Assembly: GCA_964632995.1 (NCBI GenBank)
Contig: CAZWDL010000048.1
Coordinates: 1 to 48,136 of the forward strand
Reading direction: 5' to 3'
DNA length: 48,136 bases
Source of the DNA: CAZWDL01 sp964632995
GTDB taxonomy: Bacteria; Bacteroidota; Bacteroidia; Chitinophagales; Saprospiraceae
Shown here: piece after piece, positions 23,335 through 31,132 of the stretch
How positions within the stretch are numbered: position 1 is the first letter of the stretch
Layout: the number at the start of each line of letters is the position of its first letter
Notes under the pieces: generated by a model
Told to the model about the DNA's origin: nothing
Seen by the model: the letters and a program-made list of their open reading frames with translations, nothing else
Database searches by the model: none
Made by a program: the position numbers and the translations under genes

Positions 23335-24801
23335 ATGAAAAAGGTCTTTTTACTGCTCCTGGTCTGGAGCAGTCTCACGCCGGTCAACCTGGTACAGGGG
23401 CAGAATCAGTTTGGAAAAAATTTTGTAGGCGCCAAGCTTTTATTTCTCGAATACGGGCGGGCCAATGGCATTGACACCCTGAACATCACCAACGGTATCG
23501 AAGCTTTTTATCAGCGCAATTTCAACAAATATCTCAGCGTCGCGATACCCGGTAAAGCCGGCGCGATTAATGTAATGGGCGATCGAAACAACCGCCGTTT
23601 CCTCAGCCTGGACGGTTTACTGCACTTGCATTGGTACGATCCGGAGGCCCGCTTTTTTCCCTATCTTTTGGGAGGCACAGGCGTAGTTTGGGAAGAATTT
23701 GAAGACTCCAACACACAGATCCCATTGGGAGGAGGCGTCAATATCCGGGTGGGAAAGAGTTCCTATGTCAACCTGCAGGGAGAATACCGGATTTCTATGG
23801 ATGATGACCGAAACAACCTGCAGGCGGGGCTGGGTTTTGTATACCGCCTGGATAAACCTGAACCCGATACCGATGGAGACGGACTGAGCGACAGCGAGGA
23901 CGCCTGTCCCGAAACTCCGGGAAAAGAAGAACTGGCAGGGTGCCCCGACCGCGATGGCGATGGGGTGGTGGATCAATCGGATGAATGCCCCGACATCGCC
24001 GGCGATGCCGGTCTCAATGGCTGCCCGGACAGTGATGCCGACGGAATTTCCGACAAAGATGACCAGTGCCCGGGCATCGCTGGAACAGCGGAACTGCTGG
24101 GGTGCCCCGATCGCGATGCTGACGGGGTAGCCGACCAGGACGACAACTGTCCGGATGAAGCCGGTCTGAAAGAAAACAACGGTTGTCCTGTCAGAGATAG
24201 AGATGAGGACGGCATCCCCGATGAGCTGGATAACTGCCCGGAAGAGGCGGGCCCTGAGCAAACGAACGGCTGCCCCGATCAGGACGGCGATGGTATTGCC
24301 GATAGTGAAGACGAATGCCCGCAAATCGCCGGCACTGTCAACGGCTGCCCCGATACGGACGAGGATGGCGTGATTGATCCGGAAGATAGCTGCCCGGACC
24401 AACCCGGTCCTTCTACCAATAAAGGTTGCCCCGAGATAGAAGAAGAAGTAAAAGAAGTACTGGATTTTGCAATGCGTGCCGTACAGTTCGAAACGGGTAA
24501 AGCCACCTTGAAAGCGGAATCCTTCGATGTCCTCGACCAGATCGCCGAAATCATGCGCCAATACCGGAATTACAATCTCCGGATTTCCGGACACACCGAT
24601 TCTACCGGAGCAGAAGAAAACAACCGGATCTTGTCTGAAGAGCGGGCCAAGGCCTGCTACCAGTACCTGATCAGCCAGGGTATTTCACCCGATCGCCTGA
24701 GCTTTTACGGCTACGGAGAAGAGCGACCCATCGCGGATAATGACGACAGACAAGGACGGCGCCTCAACCGAAGGGTAGAGTTTGAAATGTATCTGGAGTG
24801 A
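23335..24801 (+). CDS. OmpA-family outer-membrane protein with seven thrombospondin type-3 repeats
   Basis: 488 aa with signal peptide ending VQGQ (about residue 23). Residues about 24-170 look like an eight-stranded outer-membrane beta-barrel (alternating aromatic strands such as SYVNLQGEYRISM). Residues 178-366 contain seven calcium-binding TSP3-type repeats of the form DxDGDGxxDxxDxCPxxxG...GCP. Residues about 385-488 are the OmpA peptidoglycan-binding domain (AVQFETGKATLKAES, ISGHTDSTGAEENNRILSEE with the diaminopimelate-binding Asp and Arg). It links the outer membrane to the cell wall and is probably abundant. It has its own promoter-like site and stands alone. Confidence 0.93.
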   Translation: MKKVFLLLLVWSSLTPVNLVQGQNQFGKNFVGAKLLFLEYGRANGIDTLNITNGIEAFYQRNFNKYLSVAIPGKAGAINVMGDRNNRRFLSLDGLLHLHWYDPEARFFPYLLGGTGVVWEEFEDSNTQIPLGGGVNIRVGKSSYVNLQGEYRISMDDDRNNLQAGLGFVYRLDKPEPDTDGDGLSDSEDACPETPGKEELAGCPDRDGDGVVDQSDECPDIAGDAGLNGCPDSDADGISDKDDQCPGIAGTAELLGCPDRDADGVADQDDNCPDEAGLKENNGCPVRDRDEDGIPDELDNCPEEAGPEQTNGCPDQDGDGIADSEDECPQIAGTVNGCPDTDEDGVIDPEDSCPDQPGPSTNKGCPEIEEEVKEVLDFAMRAVQFETGKATLKAESFDVLDQIAEIMRQYRNYNLRISGHTDSTGAEENNRILSEERAKACYQYLISQGISPDRLSFYGYGEERPIADNDDRQGRRLNRRVEFEMYLE

Positions 24802-24871
24802 AGAAAGGACCGGGAACCGGGGCTAATACATCGGGATATTGGGTATAGATTAACTATACTCGACGCAAATT

Positions 24872-24958
24872 GGTTTGAGAATTTTCTCAAACCAGTTAGG
24901 TCGGTATTTGCTGACTCGAAGATGGTTTGAATGCTCAAACCATTTCGACGTCAGTAAA
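24872..24958. repeat. two adjacent hairpins built on the word GGTTTGA
   Basis: Hairpin 1 at 24872-24893 has GGTTTGAGAA and its exact inverse around TT. Hairpin 2 has 24-nt arms at 24907-24930 and 24935-24958, nearly perfect apart from a few mismatches or bulges, around an ATGC loop. Both lie in the 312-nt gene-free stretch 24802-25113, which otherwise holds only the terminator-like repeat at 25024. GGTTTGAG also occurs twice near 5510. Confidence 0.6.
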
Positions 24959-25023
24959 TCCGTAACTATCCATCGCCGCTACGCAGTGATATTTCTTGTT
25001 TTTGCCGCGGATCAGACGGATTA

Positions 25024-25071
25024 CCACAGATTATCATTTTGGGGAATCCGTGAAAATCTGTGGCTTTTTTT
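25024..25071 (+). terminator. terminator-like hairpin with T-run
   Basis: CCACAGATT (25024-25032) pairs with AATCTGTGG (25055-25063), followed by a run of T. GGATT/AATCC words nested around it look like a commonly dispersed repeat (CACAGATT/ATCCGTGAAAATCTGTGG). It could terminate transcription from the OmpA gene. Confidence 0.5.
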
Positions 25072-25113
25072 ATGAAACTTTCCTGGCGAAGCCGGGAGGG
25101 TGAATAGTAACAA

Positions 25114-25617
25114 CTATTTTTTGTATTGCTCATATCCCACCTCTTCCAATTTTTTGTATTTCTTCGCCACCCCCTGGGCAAGTTGCTTTTTATATTCCAG
25201 TATGCGTTGCTGCTGCGCCTCATCTTGGCTGCCGATGATCTGTGCGGCGAGGATGCCTGCGTTCTTCGCAGCATCGAGCGCCACGGTGGCTACCGGCACC
25301 CCGTTGGGCATTTGCAGGATGGAGAGCACGGAGTCCCAGCCGTCGATAGAATTGGAGGATTTGATCGGTACCCCGATTACCGGCAGTGGCGACAGGGAGG
25401 CGACCATGCCGGGCAGGTGGGCGGCTCCGCCGGCGCCGGCGATGATGACTTTAATACCCCGCTGATGCGCCTGTTTGGCAAAATCAAACATACGCTCCGG
25501 AGTGCGGTGCGCCGAAACGATCGTTAATTCAAAAGGTACTTCCAGTTCTTTCAGTACCTCGGCCGCCTGTCGCATAACCGGTAAATCGGAATCGGATCCC
25601 ATAATGATGCTTACCAT
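25114..25617 (-). CDS. purE: 5-(carboxyamino)imidazole ribonucleotide mutase (PurE, class I)
   Basis: 167 aa from ATG 25617. Class I PurE motifs: IIMGSDSDLPVM (residues 4-15), SAHRTPERM with active-site His37, and AGAGGAAHLPGMVAS (about 61-75). It moves the carboxylate of N5-CAIR to C4 to give CAIR in purine synthesis, acting as a cytosolic octamer. No purK lies next to it in the window. It is downstream of the WG-repeat gene on the same strand, but a large hairpin separates them (25689-25776), so it is probably transcribed separately. Confidence 0.96.
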   Translation of the reverse strand: MVSIIMGSDSDLPVMRQAAEVLKELEVPFELTIVSAHRTPERMFDFAKQAHQRGIKVIIAGAGGAAHLPGMVASLSPLPVIGVPIKSSNSIDGWDSVLSILQMPNGVPVATVALDAAKNAGILAAQIIGSQDEAQQQRILEYKKQLAQGVAKKYKKLEEVGYEQYKK

Positions 25618-25688
25618 TGTATTTTGTTTTTAGTTGTTTCGATGTAGTAGGACCAATTAAGATGATAGGATACTATTTGGGCAACAGA

Positions 25689-25776
25689 TTAACCCGGATT
25701 ACTCATGGGAAGTCCATAAATAATGACGACAAATGATCGAAAATCTTTGATTTTCAAACATTTGTGTCCGGGTTAA
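25689..25776 (-). terminator. nested hairpin between the WG-repeat gene and purE
   Basis: Outer arms TTAACCCGGA (25689-25698) and TCCGGGTTAA (25767-25776) are exact inverse copies. Inner arms 25729-25745 and 25749-25765 (ACAAATG...GAAAATC) pair over 14 of 17 positions with a 3-nt loop. On the minus strand it follows the WG-repeat gene stop at 25805. It is probably a transcription barrier before purE, or a palindromic repeat. Confidence 0.5.
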
Positions 25777-25804
25777 CTTTTTGACTTGTCTCCAAATCAA
25801 TTTT

Positions 25805-26977
25805 TCATCTCGTCTGCACCCTGGCCAGCCCGTCCGAAAAATCCCTCATATCGAAAAATTTAGGCGGAATAACTACCTTTCCTGTTTTGTCAACAAAAGC
25901 GATGCCTCCGTAAACGGCAGCGCGGGCCAGGCCATCATGGAAGGGCCATGCCAGGCCAAATTCGGGCGGAGTAATCTTTTGCCCGGAGGGGTCGATCAAC
26001 CCCCAAAGATTGCCGCGTTTGTACCAGGCTACGCCTTCGCTGAAGGCGTACAACTGGTCGAATTGCGGACTTACTACTTCTACGCCCGTTTCGTCGATTA
26101 GCCCGTAACGGCCGGCTTTTTCTACTATCCACAGCTCTTCACCGGCGAAGATAATTTGTCGGTATTTCGGGCTGACGACAAAGGCGCCGCTACGGTCAAT
26201 CAATCCGTACAGATCGCTCCGTTTGGCAGGCGCAAGTCCCTCGTTGAAATCCCGGGCATTATCAAATTCTAGGGGGATGGCTACTCCTCCCTGTCGGTTG
26301 AGGAAGCCGTAGCGGCCGTCCCGCTTCACCCGCGCCAGTCCTTCGTAAAAAGGACTCACCCGCTGGTACCGGGGCGGGATAATCATTTGTCCGGAGGTGT
26401 CGATCAAGCCGTAAGCGCCTTTCTGCTGTACTTTGGCATAACCATTTTCGAACGCCGGGGCAGCGTTCTGGAATTCGGCGGGAATGCGGATATTCCCCTG
26501 CCGGTCGATATAGCCGTACTGCTTGTCGATGCGCACGCGGGCCAGCCCATCACGGAGATCTTGTACTTCCTCGAACTCCGGCGCTACGGCCCAGTCGCCG
26601 TTGCGGTCGAGGAGGCCCATCCCGCCCTCAAAAGTCTGTACGCGGGCCAGTCCCTCAGAAAAAGACCAGGCGGCGCGAAAGCGAAGAGGGATGGCAATAC
26701 GGCCGCGGGGATCGATGAACCCCCATTTGCCACCCTGGCGAACAACGGCCAGCCCTTCGCTGAAGTCGCGGGTCTCATCGAAACGGGCCTCTATGACCAG
26801 GTGGCCGTCACGATCGATATATCCCCATTTGTAGGGGGAAAGCTCATAATCCTCTTCCGGAGGAGGCAACACTGCTTTTTCCGGCGCATCGGCACTGTTG
26901 GTTTCAGGAGCTGCATCGGGCCGGCAGGCAGCCAGGGAAAACAAAATGAGCGGAAAAATCAGAAAGCTGTATTTCAT
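25805..26977 (-). CDS. WG-repeat lipoprotein
   Basis: 390 aa. A lipoprotein signal ends FSLAAC (Cys18), followed by a low-complexity acidic/proline linker to about residue 45. The rest is about ten tandem WG/KWG-like repeats of roughly 33 residues: each reads approximately W/YGxIDxxGxxVIPPxFxxxxxFxEGLAxV. WG-repeat proteins are extracytoplasmic, with beta-rich repeats probably used for binding; their ligands are mostly unknown. It is the third gene of a likely pncB-NUDIX-WG transcript (18-nt gap to the NUDIX gene). Its link to NAD metabolism, if any, is unknown. Confidence 0.9.
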   Translation of the reverse strand: MKYSFLIFPLILFSLAACRPDAAPETNSADAPEKAVLPPPEEDYELSPYKWGYIDRDGHLVIEARFDETRDFSEGLAVVRQGGKWGFIDPRGRIAIPLRFRAAWSFSEGLARVQTFEGGMGLLDRNGDWAVAPEFEEVQDLRDGLARVRIDKQYGYIDRQGNIRIPAEFQNAAPAFENGYAKVQQKGAYGLIDTSGQMIIPPRYQRVSPFYEGLARVKRDGRYGFLNRQGGVAIPLEFDNARDFNEGLAPAKRSDLYGLIDRSGAFVVSPKYRQIIFAGEELWIVEKAGRYGLIDETGVEVVSPQFDQLYAFSEGVAWYKRGNLWGLIDPSGQKITPPEFGLAWPFHDGLARAAVYGGIAFVDKTGKVVIPPKFFDMRDFSDGLARVQTR

Positions 26978-26995
26978 GGTCGGGAAAACCAGTTT

Positions 26996-27715
26996 TCAAA
27001 TTTCGAAATCTACACCGCGCTTGAGGAGCTCGTCATATCGGTCCTGAACGAGTTGCTGGTACCTTTCCTTGTCAAAAGTATATAACTTGGCCGGCCGGTG
27101 GGCAACGCCTTCCTGTTTGCCTACCTCCCGCAAGACTCCCATGCGCAAGATGCGGGTTCTGAAATTTCGCTTGTTGAGCGGTTCTTTCACCCCTAGTATG
27201 GTCTCGTAGAGTTTTTGAAGCTGAGTGAGGGTGAACTGCTCGGGTAGTAACTCAAATCCGATCGGCTGGTAGCGCACCTTGGCCCGCAGGCGCTGGATGG
27301 CGACCGTCATAATCTTCTGGTGATCAAAAGCCAGCTTTGGAAGATGGTCGATTTCATGCCAGCGTACGTTGCGGGCGTCGGAAGATGCCTCCACGGGGTG
27401 CTCCTCCAGATTGACCAGAGCGTAATAGGCTACGCTGATCACCCGGCCGCGTGGATCGCGCCCGGGAGCGCCGAAGGTGTACAATTGCTCGATGAATAAA
27501 TCCTTCACCCCGGTTTCTTCCTCCAGCTCTCGCAGGGCAGCCTTTTCGAGGGTTTCTTCTATGTCGACAAAACCACCGGGCAGCGCCCACTTATCCTTAA
27601 ATGGTTCGTTGCCACGCTGTATCAGTAGTACTTTCAGCTTACTGCTTTCATCAAGACCAAAAATGACACAATCGACCGTTACTGACGGCCGGGGGTATTC
27701 GTATGTATAAGGCAT
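26996..27715 (-). CDS. NUDIX protein with C-terminal winged-helix-like region (NrtR-type candidate regulator)
   Basis: 239 aa. Residues about 8-145 are a NUDIX domain with an intact box, GFVDIEETLEKAALRELEEE then TGV (about 48-70). Residues about 155-235 contain LTQLQKLYETILGVKEPLNK followed by RNFRTRIL and an arginine/lysine-rich end. This is the recognisable winged-helix tail of NrtR-type and related sugar-responsive NUDIX regulators. NrtR proteins bind ADP-ribose and repress NAD-salvage genes. Here the gene lies 11 nt after pncB, so a role as regulator of NAD synthesis is attractive. An intact NUDIX box leaves open that it is also, or only, a hydrolase. Confidence 0.85.
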   Translation of the reverse strand: MPYTYEYPRPSVTVDCVIFGLDESSKLKVLLIQRGNEPFKDKWALPGGFVDIEETLEKAALRELEEETGVKDLFIEQLYTFGAPGRDPRGRVISVAYYALVNLEEHPVEASSDARNVRWHEIDHLPKLAFDHQKIMTVAIQRLRAKVRYQPIGFELLPEQFTLTQLQKLYETILGVKEPLNKRNFRTRILRMGVLREVGKQEGVAHRPAKLYTFDKERYQQLVQDRYDELLKRGVDFEI

Positions 27716-27726
27716 AATGCATCAGC

Positions 27727-29187
27727 TTATTTTGCAGCTGTTTCCCGCTTATATTTTTCGACCAGCTCCATTTTGCGGTGATGAAGATGTTTCTCCAGCC
27801 CGGTTTTATAGTTGTCCCAATCCACTTTGCTGAACAAGGCTTGCTGTTTCAGGGAAAATTTACGGATTTCGGCGACGCCGGGGGAATCGTATACGCGCTT
27901 TCCGTTGCGAAATACCGGAACGAGCAGGTCTTCGCCCTCAGCTTCCTCATAATCCTGAAATTGCTCTCCGTTAAAGTCATACACGCGCTGGCTATACGGC
28001 AAATGCAGATCGTAGATCATGTCGGCTATCGGAACGCCCTGCCCGTCGCTGAGGCGACGCACCTGCTGTATGCCCGGATTGCTGATCTTAATCGTTTCTT
28101 CCGACAATTTGAGCCGGTATTCCCATTCTCCTGCTTCATTGGTGACAGCAGCCAGCTTGTACACCCCGCCCAGCGCTGGTTTGTCATGACCGGTAACCAG
28201 CCGGGTGCCAATGCCCCAGCTGTCAATTTTGGCGCCCCGCTCGTTCATCTCTTCGATCTGATATTCGTCGATCTGATCACTGGCCACGATCATCGCGTCT
28301 TCAAATCCTGCTTCATCGAGCAGCTTGCGGGCTTTAATGCTGAATTCGGTCAGGTCACCGCTGTCGAGGCGGATACCTACCATCTCATGGCCTTCCCGGC
28401 GTATCTCTTTTCCTATTTCAATGGCATTTTTGACGCCTTGGATGGTATCGTAGGTATCCACAAGGAAGATGCTGTTGTTCGGCATAGCTTCGGCATATTC
28501 ACGGAAGGAGGTGATTTCATCGTCAAATATCATCACCCAGCTGTGTGCATGCGTTCCCAGAACGGGAATGTCGTACAGGCGCCCGGCGATGACGTTGCTG
28601 GTGCCATGACAGCCTCCGATATAGGCGGCGCGGGTAGCCGTGATGCCCCCGTCAATGCCCTGCGCCCGGCGCAGCCCGAATTCGATTACCTGCTGATCCC
28701 GGGCTGCCTGTACCATCCGGGCTGCCTTGGTGGCGATCAGGGTGGAGAAATTGACTACATTGATCAATGCCGCTTCCAGAATCTGGGCCTGAATCAAGGG
28801 GCCCTCCACCCGGATCAGCGGCTCGTGAGGCATCACCACCGTTCCTTCGGGGATGGCGTCTATGTTGCACTCAAAATCCATGCGCTGCAGATAATTGAGA
28901 AAGCTCAGGTCGAAAAGCGGCTTGTCATCTGACCCTTTGATCGATCCCAGGTATTGGATATCCTCCGAACTGAATTTGAAGTTTTCGATGATGTCAATGG
29001 CGAGTTGCAGACCGCCGGCGACAGTATAGGGCGTGTCGTAGGGGTTTTTTCGATAGAACAGGTTGAAAACGGCCTTTCGCTCGTAAAGACCGCGTTCCCA
29101 AAAGCCGCTGGCCATGGTGAGGTGATACAGGTCCAGTACCAGACCAAAGCCCGGACTGTAAATTTTCGGAATGTGAGAGTGTTGCAT
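27727..29187 (-). CDS. pncB: nicotinate phosphoribosyltransferase
   Basis: 486 aa from ATG 29187. Family landmarks: DLYHLTMASGFWERG (residues about 19-33), FNLFYRKNPY, RRAQGIDGGITATRAAYIGG (about 174-193), the catalytic-His loop LGTHAHSWVM, and VDTYDTIQGVKNAI and GIRLDSGDL. It converts nicotinate, PRPP and ATP to nicotinate mononucleotide, the first step of NAD salvage, in the cytosol. It is first in a probable operon with an NrtR-like NUDIX gene and a WG-repeat lipoprotein. An inverted repeat 16 nt upstream of the start is a candidate operator. Confidence 0.95.
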   Translation of the reverse strand: MQHSHIPKIYSPGFGLVLDLYHLTMASGFWERGLYERKAVFNLFYRKNPYDTPYTVAGGLQLAIDIIENFKFSSEDIQYLGSIKGSDDKPLFDLSFLNYLQRMDFECNIDAIPEGTVVMPHEPLIRVEGPLIQAQILEAALINVVNFSTLIATKAARMVQAARDQQVIEFGLRRAQGIDGGITATRAAYIGGCHGTSNVIAGRLYDIPVLGTHAHSWVMIFDDEITSFREYAEAMPNNSIFLVDTYDTIQGVKNAIEIGKEIRREGHEMVGIRLDSGDLTEFSIKARKLLDEAGFEDAMIVASDQIDEYQIEEMNERGAKIDSWGIGTRLVTGHDKPALGGVYKLAAVTNEAGEWEYRLKLSEETIKISNPGIQQVRRLSDGQGVPIADMIYDLHLPYSQRVYDFNGEQFQDYEEAEGEDLLVPVFRNGKRVYDSPGVAEIRKFSLKQQALFSKVDWDNYKTGLEKHLHHRKMELVEKYKRETAAK

Positions 29188-29202
29188 GGCAGTTATAAAT
29201 GG

Positions 29203-29223
29203 TTAGTTTAGAATTAAAACTAA
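29203..29223 (-). promoter_or_regulatory. inverted repeat upstream of pncB, candidate operator
   Basis: TTAGTTT (29203-29209) and its exact inverse AAACTAA (29217-29223) flank 7 nt, which gives a two-turn spacing suited to a dimeric DNA-binding protein. It lies 16-36 nt upstream of the pncB start. The NUDIX/winged-helix protein encoded next to pncB is the obvious candidate to bind it; this is inference. Confidence 0.4.
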
Positions 29224-29263
29224 GTTAAGCGCTTTTTGAAGAAACTACAATTATTGCTTTGTC

Positions 29264-29271
29264 TAATTTTG
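29264..29271 (+). promoter_or_regulatory. candidate -7 element for the secreted hypothetical gene
   Basis: TAATTTTG fits TAnnTTTG; a TTTG at 29235-29238 lies upstream at a slightly long spacing. It would give a leader of about 150 nt before ATG 29430. The divergent gap 29188-29429 thus serves pncB on one side and this gene on the other. Confidence 0.35.
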
Positions 29272-29429
29272 ATATTATCAAACTATTAAGTCTTGCTTAT
29301 CGTTCTTGCAGTGATCAGGAAAATCCATCAATCATTAGACGCTTTTATAATAAGGAAGATTTACCGCTTGCGTTCACAACCTTTGGGAAAAAGAGGGCGT
29401 CTTTATTTTGCAGTTACAATAGATTGAAC

Positions 29430-30005
29430 ATGAGCAAATGGATAAAATTTCCGCTTTTCCTAATGGCGGTTTTTTCTATGATAGCCCTGAATGCGGCCAC
29501 ACCGGAGCCGCCCGTAGTACAAGAGTCTTCCTGGGAAGAATTTAAATCCTACGATGGAAAATTTCGCATTCTTACCCCGGGCCCCTTTCGGGTAAAAACA
29601 GATACGATTGAAACCCAGGTGGGCCCCGTGGCGCATCACACCTTTTTCTACCAGGCGCCGGAGAAACAGGCGGAAAACCTCATCTATATGGTCAGTTACT
29701 ATGATTATCCGCCGGCGGCCGTACACTCCGATTCCACGGAATTACTCAAAGAGTTTTTCAGTGCTACGATCAGTGCGGCGGTCAACAGTGTGCGGGGTGA
29801 CCTGGTCTATGCTGATGACATCCGGCTCGATCGATATCCCGGTAAATTGTGGCGCATCCATTACCTGGACGGCAAAGCAGTAATCAAAACCAAGGCTTTC
29901 GTGGTAGGCTCCCGCTATTATTCCGTACAAACCATCATGTACCGCAATATGAGCCTGAATTCCGCCAGTGAAAAATTCCTGGACTCCTTTCGACTGCTGA
30001 ACTGA
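29430..30005 (+). CDS. secreted conserved hypothetical protein
   Basis: 191 aa from ATG 29430, chosen because it begins a clean signal peptide (MSKWIKFPLFLMAVFSMIAL, then NAA). An upstream in-frame start at 29259 would add an AT-rich, non-signal extension. The mature part contains WEEFKSYDGKFRILTPGPFR (about residues 35-54), QVGPVAHHTFFY, MVSYYDYP and AFVVGSRYYSVQTIM, a pattern I associate with a Bacteroidota-wide exported family without assigned function. A mixed alpha/beta fold like that of small periplasmic stress proteins is plausible. It is not clearly linked to its neighbours. Confidence 0.75.
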   Translation: MSKWIKFPLFLMAVFSMIALNAATPEPPVVQESSWEEFKSYDGKFRILTPGPFRVKTDTIETQVGPVAHHTFFYQAPEKQAENLIYMVSYYDYPPAAVHSDSTELLKEFFSATISAAVNSVRGDLVYADDIRLDRYPGKLWRIHYLDGKAVIKTKAFVVGSRYYSVQTIMYRNMSLNSASEKFLDSFRLLN

Positions 30006-30059
30006 TCATTTTCCGCTTCCCGGTGTTGAACGGGCGGAAAGCATGGTTAATTATTTTTT

Positions 30060-30581
30060 ATGGAACGCATAGAACTTTCACAAGGCGATATTACTAGTAT
30101 GGAGGTCGACGCGGTTGTCAATGCCGCCAATTCTTCCCTGATGGGGGGAGGAGGTGTCGATGGTGCCATCCACCGCGCCGGAGGACCGGCTATTCTGGAG
30201 GAATGTAAGGCAATCCGGGAAGAGCAGGGCAAGCTGCCGACCGGAGAAGCGGTGGTGACGACTGCCGGCGAGATGCCTGCCGACAAAGTTATTCACACCG
30301 TCGGACCGGTGTGGAGCGATCACGAAGAAGAAGAAAATGACCGTTTGCTGGCCAATTGCTACCGCAATAGTCTGCAGCTGGCGGTGGATTATGAACTTGA
30401 AACGCTTGCTTTTCCCAATATAAGCACCGGGGTGTACGGCTTTCCCAAAAAACGAGCTGCAAAAGTTGCGATTGGGACGGTACGCGATTTTCTGGAGGAG
30501 AACGACTCGCTGGAAAAGATCATCTTCGTTTGCTTCGACGAAGAGAACTACCGCATATATAAGCAAGAGCTTGGGGGCTGA
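30060..30581 (+). CDS. macrodomain protein (MacroD/YmdB-type ADP-ribosyl hydrolase)
   Basis: 173 aa. MacroD-type motifs: VDAVVNAANSSLMGGGGVDG with IHRAGG (residues about 16-41), and the phosphate-binding loop FPNISTGVYGFP (about 120-131). The catalytic-loop Asn/Gly/Asp set (NAAN, GGGGVDGAI) is complete. Members hydrolyse O-acetyl-ADP-ribose or remove mono-ADP-ribose from acidic residues. It is cytosolic and of normal length. It lies 54 nt after the previous gene and 59 nt before coaD, on the same strand, not far from pncB and the NrtR-like gene. Confidence 0.93.
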   Translation: MERIELSQGDITSMEVDAVVNAANSSLMGGGGVDGAIHRAGGPAILEECKAIREEQGKLPTGEAVVTTAGEMPADKVIHTVGPVWSDHEEEENDRLLANCYRNSLQLAVDYELETLAFPNISTGVYGFPKKRAAKVAIGTVRDFLEENDSLEKIIFVCFDEENYRIYKQELGG

Positions 30582-30640
30582 TCGGACCTTTTTCCCTATC
30601 TTTGGACCGTCCGGATTACGAACCTCCTAAATTCCGCTTC

Positions 30641-31126
30641 ATGTCTAAAATAGCCGTTTTCCCCGGTTCTTTCGACCCTATTACTATTGGGCACGTAGAC
30701 CTGGTAAACCGAGCCCTGCCGCTTTTCGATGAAATTGTTGTTGCTATCGGCATCAATACCCGGAAAAGAACATTGTTTGATCTGGAGCAGCGCAGCGCCT
30801 GGCTGGAAGCTGTCTTCAGCGATGAGCCGAAGGTGCGGGTGGATCATTTTGAGAACCTCACCGCCCACTATTGCCGCCGGATCGGCGCCAAATATCTTTT
30901 GCGAGGCCTGCGCAATGCGTCGGACTTTGATTATGAAAAAACGATTTCCCAACTCAATCACACAATCGGTGACGGCCTCGAAACCATTTTCCTCATCAGT
31001 CAGCCGGCTTATTCGCACATCAGCTCTACCATCGTCCGGGAGATCATAAACGGCGGGGGAGACGCGAGGCCTTTTCTTCCGGAAGAAGTCAGCATTCCGG
31101 ATAGTTTTGAAAAAATGAAAACCTAG
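30641..31126 (+). CDS. coaD: phosphopantetheine adenylyltransferase
   Basis: 161 aa from ATG 30641 (an in-frame start at 30602 would add 13 non-conserved residues). Nucleotidyltransferase motifs: VFPGSFDPITIGHVDLVNRA (residues 5-24, with the TxGH motif), RGLRNASDFDYE and the C-terminal ISSTIVREI. It joins 4'-phosphopantetheine and ATP into dephospho-CoA, the penultimate step of coenzyme A synthesis. Length is the family standard. The HAD gene begins 6 nt after its stop, so the two are co-transcribed. Confidence 0.96.
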   Translation: MSKIAVFPGSFDPITIGHVDLVNRALPLFDEIVVAIGINTRKRTLFDLEQRSAWLEAVFSDEPKVRVDHFENLTAHYCRRIGAKYLLRGLRNASDFDYEKTISQLNHTIGDGLETIFLISQPAYSHISSTIVREIINGGGDARPFLPEEVSIPDSFEKMKT

Positions 31127-31132
31127 TTCGGA

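Noticed and set aside
23043..23474. 143-codon plus-strand frame before the OmpA-family gene
   Set aside because: It starts inside the terminator hairpin, covers the promoter region and ends out of frame inside the OmpA signal region.
23617..24594. 325-codon minus-strand frame opposite the OmpA/TSP3 gene
   Set aside because: It reads the complement of the Asp/Gly-rich repeats; the repetitive pattern comes entirely from the TSP3 units.
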